Assembly: GCA_015061115.1 (NCBI GenBank)
Contig: SUXE01000007.1
Coordinates: forward strand, 143,457-207,456
DNA length: 64,000 nt
Direction of reading: 5' to 3'
Origin: Bacteroidales bacterium
GTDB taxonomy: Bacteria > Bacteroidota > Bacteroidia > Bacteroidales > Paludibacteraceae
The translations under genes were made by a program, and so were the position numbers. The notes beneath the pieces were generated by a model, which had not been told where the DNA came from, made no database searches, and worked only from the letters and a program-made list of their open reading frames with translations. Of the stretch, positions 1-10,200 are shown piece after piece (position 1 is the stretch's first letter; every line of letters starts with the position of its first letter).

Positions 1-2
1 AA

Positions 3-248
3 TCATATACTTGGAATTCTATGTATGAATTATTAGGGCTTAATTCCGAAAATTTACATTCTAAGTCTTTTTTTTCGGCACAATCATGTTATGTACATGG
101 TTTAAGTACAAGTAATTTGATAATAGAAAACAAACCTGATGAATTATATGGAATAGTTGTCGCTTTGTTGGGTAAATTACAAGAAACATTAGAATCTCTC
201 TATATAACTGAAATAGAAGATGTTAAAATTAAAATATTTAAGGACTGA
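3..248 (+). CDS. 3' end of an unknown gene (partial)
   Basis: The reading frame is open from the left edge of the window, so this is probably the last 80 or so codons of a longer gene; the internal ATG at 21 need not be the true start. The visible product is soluble-looking, with a hydrophobic helix-like stretch (LYGIVVALLGKLQETLESLY) and an acidic/lysine-rich tail ending in KIKIFKD. I recognise no family. It converges on the minus-strand ATPase gene, whose stop lies 110 bp away; the gap holds no clear terminator. Function unknown. Confidence 0.5.
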   Translation, partial: SYTWNSMYELLGLNSENLHSKSFFSAQSCYVHGLSTSNLIIENKPDELYGIVVALLGKLQETLESLYITEIEDVKIKIFKD

Positions 249-358
249 TAAATGATGATTGAATCTGTCTCGAATACTTTTAAATATCTGATAAATGTAA
301 AATCAATTGAGTCTTATAGTTATCTGGAATAAGAGCAAGCTATTTTTCTTGCCATATA

Positions 359-1648
359 CTAATCTTTGATGTTTGGTATTGCTCCGAATTTTCCGTTTTT
401 ATAAGATTTTAAGATAGAAGACATTTTGTTTAATCCTTTAAACTCGATAAGAGAGTAGAGGTCTGTGTTTCCAGAATTGTCTTTTTGTGTGAACCAAACT
501 GAATCCTTACGTACCAAATCGTCAATCAGGTTGAAAATCTCCAAGCAGTGTGTGGAGATTAGCAACTGAGAATGAGATTCTTTGTTTTCGAGAAACTTTT
601 GAATGATGAATTCCATCAGTTCTGGATGTAATGAGGATTCCAATTCGTCGATACATAGGAATGCTGACTTGTTTTCGGCTTCATAAATTGCCGTCTCAAC
701 TCCAATCATACGGATTGTGCCTCTTGATTGTTGGAATTCATCGAATGAATATACCTCTTCTCCTCTTTTGTTTTTTACCTTATGAGAGAAAGATGTCTTT
801 AACGAATCAAAAGTTCCATCTTTTTTTAGCTTTTCTTTTTCGTTTTCTGGTATGGATGAAGTTTCGATATATGTCATCATATCATTTGATATGGGGCGTT
901 TGACAAGTTCGCTGTTTATACCAGAGATGTTGAAGTCAGCTTTGTCAAGAAATGTAAGGATGTGCTTTTTTAAGTTGTCGTCTTTGTAAAGCTTTCTTTC
1001 TGCGTAAGAGAACATTTGAGTAGACGGTGAAATATTAGGCAACATCTTTTCTTTGATCCAGTTGTGAACTTTGTCAATTTCGCCTAAATCAACATTTGTC
1101 CTACCTATAGCAGAAAAGAATGAGATGTTTTTCAAACATTCAAGTTCTAACTTTTCTTGAGCTACAGAACTTACTTTTACCGCTGCATTGTTGAATGTCA
1201 GTTTGGAAAAATTATTTTCCAGATCACGTTTGAAGAGCAAAGTCGGTTGTGAAGAGTTATAGATATATAACTTTTCGCTAATTACAGCTGTGCTGTTAAG
1301 TTCAAGATGATACCAATAGCGTTTTTCATCTACGTAGAATTTCAGATCAAACTCAGATGGCAGGTTTGGTGTTTCTTTGTCGAACAAAAAAGGTTCGACG
1401 CCTGTGCCCTCGTTGCTATCGGTTTGTTTGTTAGACCAAAAATCGTATAAAAAGTCAAAAGCACTAAGGAGGTTTGATTTTCCGGAAGCATTGGCACCGT
1501 ATACCATAGCAAACTTCAGCAATCTGACACCGTCATTCATTTTGACAATCTGAATGTCCTCCATGTCTGAGCTTTTGTCTGCTTCAAAACTGAAAGTTGT
1601 TTCCTCTCTGAATGAAAGGAAATTCTTAAATCTTAATTCCTGAATCAT
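359..1648 (-). CDS. AAA15-family ATPase (COG1106/RloA-like)
   Basis: The product (429 residues) has the layout of SMC/RecF-like AAA ATPases of the AAA15 (COG1106) type. It begins with an N-terminal 'LRFKNFLSFRE' strand, followed by Walker A GANASGKS at residues 51-58. Walker B is around residue 333 (FLCIDELESSLHP) and an 'ISTHCLEIFNL' switch-histidine segment lies near residue 363. Between them is a long variable, partly charged insertion. Such ATPases are often toxin or defence components (RloA with RloB, AbiLii-like systems), which is family knowledge. Here no partner gene follows on the same strand inside the window; the converging gene at the left edge does not look like RloB. Role in defence is therefore only a possibility. 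No signal peptide. Confidence 0.8.
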   Translation of the reverse strand: MIQELRFKNFLSFREETTFSFEADKSSDMEDIQIVKMNDGVRLLKFAMVYGANASGKSNLLSAFDFLYDFWSNKQTDSNEGTGVEPFLFDKETPNLPSEFDLKFYVDEKRYWYHLELNSTAVISEKLYIYNSSQPTLLFKRDLENNFSKLTFNNAAVKVSSVAQEKLELECLKNISFFSAIGRTNVDLGEIDKVHNWIKEKMLPNISPSTQMFSYAERKLYKDDNLKKHILTFLDKADFNISGINSELVKRPISNDMMTYIETSSIPENEKEKLKKDGTFDSLKTSFSHKVKNKRGEEVYSFDEFQQSRGTIRMIGVETAIYEAENKSAFLCIDELESSLHPELMEFIIQKFLENKESHSQLLISTHCLEIFNLIDDLVRKDSVWFTQKDNSGNTDLYSLIEFKGLNKMSSILKSYKNGKFGAIPNIKD

Positions 1649-1842
1649 CCCTATAGTATCATTTCATAGTCTTTTGTGCAAAATTACATTATAAATCCAT
1701 AAAAGTTCAAAAATATTGAATTTTATTTTCAAATTTTTACTAAAATCTACTGATATTAAAAATAGAATTACTAAAGAATGCGGTTTTATTCTGCCGTTTT
1801 GTCGTGTTTTGTATTGTCATACATGGTATATTTTCGATGGTT

Positions 1843-2160
1843 ATAAAGGGCGGAACGCCCTTGTTTTCTTGTTGTGCGAGCCGTAGGCGAGCATGTATCT
1901 ATAACCCCTAAAGGGGTAAATGGGGGGCATCATCATGGTGGTTCTACCAATATAAAACGTCTACGACGTATGTTGTGGTGGAATCCGTCATTGTGGGGGC
2001 GATGTAGAATGCACACGGTGTATAACAGAAGGTTTAAACGTGTTTCCTTACGTTTTGTTTTTTGCGTTAAGCAGTTTTCAATGTCATCTATGACATGTTT
2101 TCCAGTGCCACAACGAAGTTGTCTATATGTTTGGCACGTTTTCTGTTATCTATATCAAAA
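1843..2160. repeat. hairpin-rich non-coding repeat element
   Basis: The long gap between the ATPase gene and the M16 peptidase is filled by a run of tiny palindromes with 3-4 base loops: gggcg-gaa-cgccc (1848-1860), gcc-gta-ggc, acccc-taaa-ggggt (1904-1916), acgtc-tac-gacgt (1957-1969), atgtca-tcta-tgacat (2081-2096) and caac-gaa-gttg (2111-2121). The last lies inside a larger gtgcca...tggcac pair (2105-2137), and all of the right half lies inside ataacagaa...ttctgttat (2022-2149). The left end and the gcc-gta-ggc unit are shared with the MITE-like elements at 15580 and 59541. A 96-codon open frame here is explained by the repeat, not by a gene. Confidence 0.65.
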
Positions 2161-2178
2161 ATAATAATATTTTATTTT

Positions 2179-2210
2179 TTTGCCCCTTTGCGTGGGTTTG
2201 ACTATATTTG
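2179..2210 (+). promoter_or_regulatory. Bacteroidota-type promoter for the M16 peptidase gene
   Basis: TTTG at 2179-2182 and TATATTTG at 2203-2210 are separated by 20 bases. This matches the -33 TTTG / -7 TAnnTTTG consensus of Bacteroidota housekeeping sigma. Transcription would start a few bases later, giving a leader of about 20-25 bases. Confidence 0.65.
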
Positions 2211-2237
2211 CAGTAAATTAGTCTGAAGTAGCAATTT

Positions 2238-3491
2238 ATGGTTAAAACGAATAGGTTCACACTTGATAATGGCCTTCATGTGGTGCATCTGGAAGACAAA
2301 ACATCCCAGACCGTTACTCTTAACACTGTTTTTGATGTCGGGTCGAAGGATGAGGATCCTGAGCATACTGGATTCGCGCATCTTTTTGAGCATCTGATGT
2401 TTTCCGGCTCTGTCAATGTGGATGATTATGATGGAGTGCTTCAGAAAGCCGGTGCCTACAACAACGCTTACACTACGCAGGATCTGACCAATTATTATGT
2501 CGTCCTTCCTGCTGTGAATGCGGAGGTCGGTTTCTGGGTGGAGTCGGACAGAATGATGTCGCTGGCGTTTAATGAGAAGGGCCTTGAAGTTCAGCGTGAA
2601 GTGGTGAGTGAGGAGTTTAAGGAACGCACATCCAACAAGCCATACGGGGATGCCTATCATCATCTGTTTGCGATGATGTATCCTGCTGACCACACTTATT
2701 CGTGGCCTACTATCGGTAAGGAAATCAAGCATATACAGGATGCCACTATGCAGGATGTGAAGGATTTCTTCTTCTCTCATTATGCTCCAAACAATGCATA
2801 TCTTTCGGTTGTCGGCAATATATCTCTGGATGAGGTGAAGCGTTTGGTTGATAAGTATTACGGTGATATTCCGTCGCGTGACGTTACGAAGCGTAAGATG
2901 GCGGAGATACCGGAGCAGACTGCCGAGCAAAGAAAGATTGTCAGCGGTGATGTGCCTAACGATAAATTGTATATGGTGTTCCATTCTCCTTCCCGTCTTG
3001 ACGATGATTACTATGCTTCAGATATTCTTTCGGATCTGTTGTCGAATGGAATGTCGTCACGAATGTATAAGAGATTGATAGTTGAGAAGAAGATGTTTTC
3101 TTCTATCGACGCTTGTATTCGTGGAAGCCTTGAAGACGGTGCGTTCTATGTGATCGGTGTGCCGAATGAGGGTTTCACACGTGATGAGGTAGAGAACGCT
3201 ATATGGGATGAGTTGGAATTGTTGAAGACGGAGAGTGTTGAGAAACTGGAATTGGAGAAGGTCGTCAATAAGTATGAGGCGACGCAGATCCTTTCCGACC
3301 TTTCGGAGGCTGCAAAGGCGGAACGTCTCGGCTATTACGAGATGATCGGTGCTCCCGACTTGATCAATACTGATTTCGACAATTATTCCAAGGTCACTCC
3401 AGATGAGTTGAGAATGGCGGCGCAGAAGATTTTCAGACGTGAAAACTGTTGTGCTCTTTGGTATATGAAGAATGACAGTAGTCGTGCTTGA
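2238..3491 (+). CDS. M16 family zinc metallopeptidase
   Basis: This is a 417-residue insulinase/processing-peptidase-type protein. The inverted zinc motif HLFEH is at residues 48-52 (His48 and His52 as ligands, Glu51 as catalytic base), and an acidic 'EVVSEE' segment near residue 128 can supply the third ligand, the usual M16 spacing. It also has the 'GSKDEDPEHTGFAHLFEHLMF' context of the family. Its length matches single-repeat bacterial M16B proteins, which usually work as dimers. Some pair with an inactive partner, but no partner gene adjoins it here. No clear signal peptide is visible, so cytoplasmic location is likely. A good promoter lies directly upstream, and no terminator is evident before the next gene. 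Confidence 0.9.
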   Translation: MVKTNRFTLDNGLHVVHLEDKTSQTVTLNTVFDVGSKDEDPEHTGFAHLFEHLMFSGSVNVDDYDGVLQKAGAYNNAYTTQDLTNYYVVLPAVNAEVGFWVESDRMMSLAFNEKGLEVQREVVSEEFKERTSNKPYGDAYHHLFAMMYPADHTYSWPTIGKEIKHIQDATMQDVKDFFFSHYAPNNAYLSVVGNISLDEVKRLVDKYYGDIPSRDVTKRKMAEIPEQTAEQRKIVSGDVPNDKLYMVFHSPSRLDDDYYASDILSDLLSNGMSSRMYKRLIVEKKMFSSIDACIRGSLEDGAFYVIGVPNEGFTRDEVENAIWDELELLKTESVEKLELEKVVNKYEATQILSDLSEAAKAERLGYYEMIGAPDLINTDFDNYSKVTPDELRMAAQKIFRRENCCALWYMKNDSSRA

Positions 3492-3608
3492 TTGATGGAT
3501 TTCCAAAAAGGCAGACGGTGCTTGATTGGAAAATTTCAGTTGTAAACTTAATGACAGAGCCTAAAACATTACTTGACAATATTGTGATAGTCTGTTAATT
3601 CAATATTG

Positions 3609-5816
3609 ATGAATAGATTTTTTAATATAATCCTTTCTGTGTTTGCGGCAGGCACAACGGTGTTTGCCAATGATTCTTTGTCTATAGTGACATCTGTAAA
3701 GGATACTGTGAATGTAACTGACATTGTAGCGAATGGCGATTCCGTGGTCGCTGAAAAGAAGGGTTCGCTACAGCCCCAGAAGGCAGATTCAGTGCCTGCA
3801 TTTGAATATAAGACGGAAGTGTCTCCGTCAAAACGTGGACCAAAGGATTCCATGATGTATTTTTCGTGGAGAGCGGACGGCCCTCTTGGCCAGCCAGTCC
3901 GTGCGTATGCCGATTCCACAATCGACAAACTCTATATAGCCAACATGGCTGATAAGAACACACTCCGTTATGCGGATCATTCTTCTTTAGGATCTCCGGG
4001 AATATCACTTATCTACGCTGACAGAATCAAGAAATCGGATTTCTTTTTCTTCACTCCGTATGAGGCCAACTATACGTCGCCAGATGATATCCTCTATTAT
4101 AACACCCGTAAACCTTATTCCAAATTCTGGTTTGTAGGAGCTGGTCCAAGCAACCGTAGCGACCAGTGTGTGGGTGGCTTGTTCACTGTCAACGCTGGAT
4201 CAAAGTTTAATTTCGGTATGTACGGAGATTGGGTCAATTCCTATGGAGCGTATGAATCTTCGTCTACACGAAACTGTAATGCGGGATTTTTCGGAAGCTA
4301 TATGGGCTTGCGTTCAAACCTGATGATGAGTATTGGTTTTGCCAAATTCGAGAATTATGAGAGTGGCGGATTTTTGGATGAGTCGTATATCACATCGCCA
4401 GAGAGATATGGAAATCCGGCTGATGAGGCTATTCCCGTCTACTTCACAGGAAACACATTCTCCAAACTTCATGGATATAATATGCATCTCAACTACAAGT
4501 ATCATCTTGGATTTGAGAAGGAGTATAAGGTGAATGCCGATTCTGTGATTGTGGATTATGTGCCAGTCACGTCATTTATCGCGGATATGAAATATGAGTC
4601 TGATTGGAAGCGTTACACTGAGAAGGGAACTAACTCATTTCACGATACATTCTATAACGCAAGTGCGGAGACTCGTAAGTTTATGCCTATCTCGACGATG
4701 GATAGCGTCTTGTTCCGTCAGTTTAAAGGTAATTTCGGTGTTACTTTGAATGAGGAGTTCAACAAGTTGATGAAATTCGGTTTGGCTGGATATTATACAG
4801 TCAGCTCAAAGACATATCACTATGCCGACGGATTACAGTTTGACTACCGTGATACTGATCCTGAATTCATAGCTGTCAACAAGTTGAAAGATTTAGAGTT
4901 GGCAGACGGAATCGCTTATATTGACTCAGTTGGTTATCGAGGACGTCCAAATTGGAGCAAGAACAAAGACACTAAGATGGGTATCGGAGCTGTATTGTCG
5001 AAACATTCCGGCAAACATCTGTTTTTCAACGTTGTCGGTGAGTATTATTTTGTCGACGAGAAGCTGACCGGAACGAGCTATTTGTTGAAGGGTGATGTGA
5101 AGACTCAGTTTGAGATAGGCAGACAGCCAGTCTCTTTGGGCGGTAGTATGGAGTTGAAGAACGAGTGTCCAGATTATTTTGAGGATCACTACTATTCAAA
5201 TTATTTCAATTGGGATAACGATTTCGACAATAAACGTAGTTTGTCGGTAGACGGTCTGTTTGAGATGCCGAAAATTGGTTTTTCAGCCAAGATCGGTTAC
5301 TACAATATCGACAACTACATCTATTTCAATGAGAAAGCATTGCCTGTGCAGACATCAGACGCTGTAAACGTATTTTATCTAAGTGCAAAAGAGAAACTAA
5401 AATTCGGTGTTTTCCACTGGGATAACGAGATCGCCTACCAGACAACTTCAGACCAGTATTTGATGCCGTTGCCAACATTCGTATGGAACAGCAACGTCTA
5501 CTTGAGATCTCCAGCGATTTTCAAGAAGAGCTTGACACTCCAAGTCGGAGCAGAATTGAACTATCACACAAGTTTCTACGCTCAGAAATATAATCCTGCG
5601 ACGGGAATGCTTTACGTTCAGCGAGATAAAGAGTATGGAGATTATCCGTTGTTGAATGTATACGGACAGGCACAGTTGAAGGTTTTGAAGATGTTTATCG
5701 TATGGAATCACGTCAACCAGAAAATGGGAAACAATTCCAACTATATGATAAGTCCGGGATACGCGATGAGTCCGTCATTCTTACGTGTCGGAATCTCAGT
5801 TACATTTGATGATTAA
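3609..5816 (+). CDS. putative porin, Bacteroidota outer-membrane barrel (Porin_10-like)
   Basis: This is a 735-residue protein with an N-terminal signal peptide (hydrophobic run IILSVFAAGTTVFA). A short Ser/Thr/Asp-rich linker follows, then a long stretch of alternating polar/aromatic segments typical of a beta barrel, finishing in a strand-like 'SFLRVGISVTFDD'. The 'YADSTIDKLYIANMADKNTL' and 'SKFWFVGAGPSNRSDQ' regions fit the 'putative porin' family (PF14121) seen next to housekeeping genes in Bacteroidota. ATG at 3609 was chosen over a TTG one codon earlier. It probably forms an outer-membrane channel, with substrate unknown. The downstream gene starts 11 bp after its stop, suggesting a shared transcript with the solute-binding-like and ACP phosphodiesterase-like genes. 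Confidence 0.75.
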   Translation: MNRFFNIILSVFAAGTTVFANDSLSIVTSVKDTVNVTDIVANGDSVVAEKKGSLQPQKADSVPAFEYKTEVSPSKRGPKDSMMYFSWRADGPLGQPVRAYADSTIDKLYIANMADKNTLRYADHSSLGSPGISLIYADRIKKSDFFFFTPYEANYTSPDDILYYNTRKPYSKFWFVGAGPSNRSDQCVGGLFTVNAGSKFNFGMYGDWVNSYGAYESSSTRNCNAGFFGSYMGLRSNLMMSIGFAKFENYESGGFLDESYITSPERYGNPADEAIPVYFTGNTFSKLHGYNMHLNYKYHLGFEKEYKVNADSVIVDYVPVTSFIADMKYESDWKRYTEKGTNSFHDTFYNASAETRKFMPISTMDSVLFRQFKGNFGVTLNEEFNKLMKFGLAGYYTVSSKTYHYADGLQFDYRDTDPEFIAVNKLKDLELADGIAYIDSVGYRGRPNWSKNKDTKMGIGAVLSKHSGKHLFFNVVGEYYFVDEKLTGTSYLLKGDVKTQFEIGRQPVSLGGSMELKNECPDYFEDHYYSNYFNWDNDFDNKRSLSVDGLFEMPKIGFSAKIGYYNIDNYIYFNEKALPVQTSDAVNVFYLSAKEKLKFGVFHWDNEIAYQTTSDQYLMPLPTFVWNSNVYLRSPAIFKKSLTLQVGAELNYHTSFYAQKYNPATGMLYVQRDKEYGDYPLLNVYGQAQLKVLKMFIVWNHVNQKMGNNSNYMISPGYAMSPSFLRVGISVTFDD

Positions 5817-5827
5817 AAGAATTGCCC

Positions 5828-6622
5828 ATGAACGGAAGTAAGTATTTCAATTTTATCATTATCGCTTTTGTTGTGCTTGCGTCAGCAGCTTTCATTATAA
5901 GTCGTTGTGTGTCGAAAGTGCCTGATATTGATGATATTGCGCATATCCGTGAGAAAGGGGCGTTGAGAGTTGTGATTGATTCGTCGACGGATGGAATGCA
6001 GATAACAGCCGAGGGCGACACTGTGGGAGAGCAGTTTGAACTGATCCGTGAGTTTTGCCGTCAACAGAACTTGCCTGTGGAGTATAAGCTTGAAAGCAAT
6101 CTGAATAATGCGATTGAGGATCTTCAGGATGGAGATTGCGACGTGATTGTCCGCTATATTCCTGTGACATCATCATTGCGAGACACCCTTCTGTTCACAG
6201 AGAGTCTTATTCACGACAAACAGGTGCTTGTACAGAGAAAGAAGGTGATGGATAAGAAGGTGAATGAGGATTTTGTGCACAACCAGCTGGAACTCGCAGA
6301 AAAGACAGTGACATTGCCGGAAAACTCACCGTCTATAATACGATTAAACAATCTTTCAAAAGAGATCGGAGATACCATCTATATCAACACTATTCCAAAT
6401 TACGACAACGAGGCGATAGCCATTATGGTGTCGAAGGGAGAATTTCAGTATACTGTGCTTGGGCTCCATGCTGCCACACGACTTCAGAAAGAGTATAAGA
6501 ATCTAGATATACATTTGTCTATCGGCTTTTCACAATTACATTCGTGGGCAGTGCGAAAGACGAGTGTTGAACTGTGTGATTCACTCAATTCCTTTATCAA
6601 AAAGACTAATATCGACAAATGA
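5828..6622 (+). CDS. membrane-anchored solute-binding-protein family 3-like protein
   Basis: The protein is about 264 residues. It has an N-terminal membrane segment (FIIIAFVVLASAAFIISR) and then a periplasmic domain like the extracellular solute-binding family 3 / MltF N-terminal module: 'IREKGALRVVIDSSTDGMQI', 'GEQFELIREFCRQQNLPVEYKLE' and 'DLQDGDCDVIVRYIPVTSS'. MltF adds a lytic transglycosylase domain, which is absent here; the protein ends soon after the second lobe. No lipobox fits well (IISRC lacks a small residue before Cys). ATG at 5828 was preferred to TTG at 5822. Its stop overlaps the next start (ATGA), so it is translationally coupled to the ACP phosphodiesterase-like gene. The ligand is unknown. 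Confidence 0.7.
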   Translation: MNGSKYFNFIIIAFVVLASAAFIISRCVSKVPDIDDIAHIREKGALRVVIDSSTDGMQITAEGDTVGEQFELIREFCRQQNLPVEYKLESNLNNAIEDLQDGDCDVIVRYIPVTSSLRDTLLFTESLIHDKQVLVQRKKVMDKKVNEDFVHNQLELAEKTVTLPENSPSIIRLNNLSKEIGDTIYINTIPNYDNEAIAIMVSKGEFQYTVLGLHAATRLQKEYKNLDIHLSIGFSQLHSWAVRKTSVELCDSLNSFIKKTNIDK

Positions 6623-7206
6623 ATTTCCTTGCGCACATATATCTCTCTGGCGACGACGATGAAGGCCTGATGATAGGTAACTATATCGGCGATTGTGTGA
6701 AAGGACGTCGACTCTCTGACTATCCGTTTTCACTTCAGTGCGGAATCCTTCTGCACCGTGAAATAGATTCTTTTACGGATAATCATCCTGTCTATCGACA
6801 GAGTAAAGATAGGTTTGTGCCTGTCGCAGGACGATATGCAGGAGTCGTATGTGATGTCGTTTACGACCATTTCCTTGCAAAAAACTGGGGCGGATACCAT
6901 GCCCTGCCATTGAAGAGTTATGCGTGGAGAACTTATGGAAGAATATTGAAAAACTGGTTTAGGATGCCAAGTGAAATGAGGCATTTCTCCGTCAATTTCA
7001 TTTCCAAACAGCGACTTACCGCCTATGCAACTATTGATGGTATACGTGACACTTTGGATCTGATGTCGAACGGGACATCGTTGCCGAATTGTTCGGATGA
7101 GGTGGTCAATGTGATGATACGAGACTATTATGAGCTAGAAAATGAATTTTTGCAGTTCTTCTTTGAGATTAGACGACATATTGATGATTTTAAAATGAAT
7201 TTTTAA
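6619..7206 (+). CDS. acpH: acyl carrier protein phosphodiesterase-like protein
   Basis: This 195-residue protein matches the AcpH/DUF479 family, which removes 4'-phosphopantetheine from holo-acyl carrier protein. Conserved family segments are 'MNFLAHIYLSG' at the N terminus, 'GNYIGDCVKGR' (about residues 20-30), 'LHREIDSFTDNHPVY' (about 46-60) and 'YDHFLAKNW' (about 82-90). The family belongs to the HD-like all-helical hydrolases and uses these His/Asp residues. Length is normal. The start codon overlaps the stop of the upstream gene by four bases. Cytoplasmic. The biochemical function of Bacteroidota members is mostly inferred from E. coli. Confidence 0.8.
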   Translation: MNFLAHIYLSGDDDEGLMIGNYIGDCVKGRRLSDYPFSLQCGILLHREIDSFTDNHPVYRQSKDRFVPVAGRYAGVVCDVVYDHFLAKNWGGYHALPLKSYAWRTYGRILKNWFRMPSEMRHFSVNFISKQRLTAYATIDGIRDTLDLMSNGTSLPNCSDEVVNVMIRDYYELENEFLQFFFEIRRHIDDFKMNF

Positions 7207-7207
7207 T

Positions 7208-7219
7208 CTCCTAAGGAGG
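7208..7219 (+). promoter_or_regulatory. strong Shine-Dalgarno in a small palindrome
   Basis: CTCCT-A-AGGAG (7208-7218) plus a further G gives a near-perfect AAGGAGG ribosome-binding site 11 bases before the ATG of the SNF2 gene. Most genes in this window have no such site. The palindrome could fold and hide the site, so it may be a small control element rather than only a strong signal. Confidence 0.45.
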
Positions 7220-7230
7220 ATAGATATAAA

Positions 7231-10200
7231 ATGCAACCCCTACATCTTGAATCTCTAACCCTTCCTGAAAAAGTTGTTCTTGCTGTATATGCCTATTGTG
7301 GGAATATAATCGAATGTTCTTCCGCAATGACGGGGCTTGCTGTGCGTTATCTCTGCGGCAAAGATACTTCTGATGTGGATGTTCTGAATGTCGCTAAATC
7401 GCTGTACGATAAACGATTGCTTGATATGCACACGCGTTCTGGAGTGTTTGCCAAATATGTTGTGGCTCAGGCGTGTGAACTTCCCGTCGTCGCAGATATC
7501 TATAAAAATCACAGTGAAGATTGGTTGGAAATCATTGAGTCGGTGTGTGAAATGCCGGAAGATGGAAAGAATGTGTCGTTGACATTCAGGACGTGGTGGC
7601 TGGAGAGAATGAGATTGGTGGATACGGATTCCGTCGAACTCTATTCTTTGGGGATCCGCCAGAGAGAGATGCTTCTATCTGTGATTGATGACGCTGAATG
7701 GCGACCTGTGTTTTTCTCTTTGCCTTCCAAAAACTGGGCGGATATCTGCAAGATCATGCTTGATGGCGTATATACACGTGATCAATTCAATTGGGAAAAT
7801 GTCAAGCCGATCATTGAGTATCGTTATGATCTTGAAAATGTCGGTGATGATCCGGAATTGGAGATGCGTGACCGTTTCTTCCTTTATCGCTATCTGGCGA
7901 CGGGAGTGGATGATTTCAAGTATTACGGCATCAATGGGTGGGGCAGACTTTATGATGCGGTCAGCCTTCTTCTGCGAGATTGTTATGGGGAATCTGTAGT
8001 GACGTTCCAAAAGTCGTTGGACTCTTTTGGCGGCTTTTTGAATGAGCGAGGCGTGTTTGATGATTTTATCTTCAACTATCTGTATGTCATTGCGATGGCT
8101 TTGGATAGTCCACTGAAAAACGAAAACAGACTACGATCATTCCTGAATAAACGCACTGTCGCAGAAAACGAACTTTTCAAGATCTCACTCATCCCGTTGA
8201 TCAAGAATAAAGTCGACGGAGATGATTTCATCGTCAGCACGAAACGTTTTGTGCCTGACTTATATAAATCCGATGATGTCCGTTTGGCAACAGCCCTTTG
8301 CCTACAGTTTAATATAGATATCAGAAAACGTTTGGAGACGGACACTGATTCATCACATTGGACTTTTGTAGAGAATGAGTTTGATCCAGACGTCTCAATT
8401 GTCTCACGTCTGAATAAGATCAAGCCTTGGATGTACACACTCGACTCTCTTGAGAATGTGAAGATACCAAAGCTTGTGGAGAAGGAAGAAAGACTTATTT
8501 ATGTCTTGGAACCGAATGAGATGCGAGTGTCTCCTTTCATCCAAAAGAGAAATGAGAACGGAGAATGGGATGGAAGTATCAAACGAATTTGGAAGGGTAA
8601 AAGCCGTGAGATTCCAGAATGCGCGATGGATGAGGATTTCCGTATCTTGAAGACATTGCCAGCCGGACAAGTATCATTCAAGAACGGAGACGGATTATTA
8701 TCGTTTGTAGGATGTGACCACATTTACCTGATGCCTAAATGGGGCAAACAACTGCGTCAGGTCACAGTGAAGATGGAGCATCCGTATCTGATTGTCGACA
8801 AGGAGGATGATGGACTTTTCCATGTCTATTCCAATCTGAAACTGTCGGATTTGAGTGAACTCACCAATGCTTTTGTCCGCACAATTGACGATACTCATTA
8901 TGGAGTTGTCCATTTACGTGACAATGAAAGGGATGTCTATAAACTTATGCTCCAGATGGAGACGATTCCGGCAGAAGCGGAGAGCCGTCTGCGTCAGTCG
9001 TTGAAGCGACTGGAGGGCGTGACGAAGATTTATTCTAAACTTATACACGATGATGATGCGTTTGAAGATGCTGATTCACGTCTTGTGATAAGGTTGTTCC
9101 CTAACACGAATGTCGGATCCACATGGAGGGTTGAGATGGTAGTTATTCCGTTTGCTGGATCAGCATATGTCGCCACACCTGCGGATGGACAGTCACTCAG
9201 TATCCTCGACGATGGAGATCATCTTCGTTTTATAAAAAGGAATTTTATTGCGGAAAAGAGACATCTTTTCGCTTTTGAACGCTTCTGCCAAACAAATGCA
9301 ATTATATATGAAGACGAGGATGTAAGCGACGTTGCGTCAGCTCTTCTCAACCTTGAGAATGTGCTGGATATCATCACTTGGGCGAAAGAGAATGACGACA
9401 AAGCTGTGGTGGAATTGATGGAAGGCTGCAAATTCAATGTGAATGAAAAACTTACACCAAAGAATCTTCAGTTGGAAACTTTGCAGACTGTCCGTGGATG
9501 GATAGATATGAATGGAACGTTGGTCTCGTCTGATACCAAGATGGAACTTGTCGACTTGATGCGAAAGTTGCAAAAAGGAATCGGAAAATATATACGTGTC
9601 GACGGTGACAATTATGTGGAGGTGAGCCAATCATTACGTCAACTGATCAGCAGACTGCGTCTTTATAATGATGATTTAAATAAGCCGCTTGTCATTCCGG
9701 AGCTCGCTTTAGCTTCACTGGATGATGAGTTTGATTCAATTTTAACTGAGTCGGATAGTGCTTTCACTACAATACGAGAGCGGATAAACAGTTGTCAGAC
9801 TGCTGATTTCGCAATTCCGTCTACTCTGAATGGAGAACTGAAAAACTATCAGATAGAGGGATATAAATGGATGATGCGCACATTGTCGTGGAGTGGAGGA
9901 GTGTGTCTTGCCGATGATATGGGACTTGGAAAAACCATCCAGACGATTGCAGTGATGTTGCAAAAGAGTGAGGATGGCCCGATGTTGGTTGTCGCACCTA
10001 CATCTGTTGTGCTTAATTGGCAACATGAACTGACGAAATTTGCACCGTCGTTCCAGACAATAGTGCTGAATCAGTGTGTGCATAAGGCGAAAACGATAGA
10101 TGAAGCGGAGCCGGGAACAGTGTTGATTGCTAGTTACGGAATGATGCTCACGCAGGTTTCAAATCTTGAAAAGAAAGAGTGGGGAATCATAGTGCTCGAC

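Noticed and set aside
252..332. A 26-codon frame after the first partial gene
   Set aside because: It is too short, has no ribosome-binding site, and nothing in the sequence supports expression.
1874..2164. A 96-codon open frame on the plus strand in the repeat region
   Set aside because: It lies wholly inside hairpin-rich repeat sequence shared with non-coding elements, and its product is low-complexity Arg/Trp/His-rich without any recognisable fold.
2202..2984. A 260-codon open frame antisense to the M16 peptidase
   Set aside because: Shadow of a gene with clear family motifs on the other strand; its product shows no domain and is unusually Arg/His/Ile-rich.
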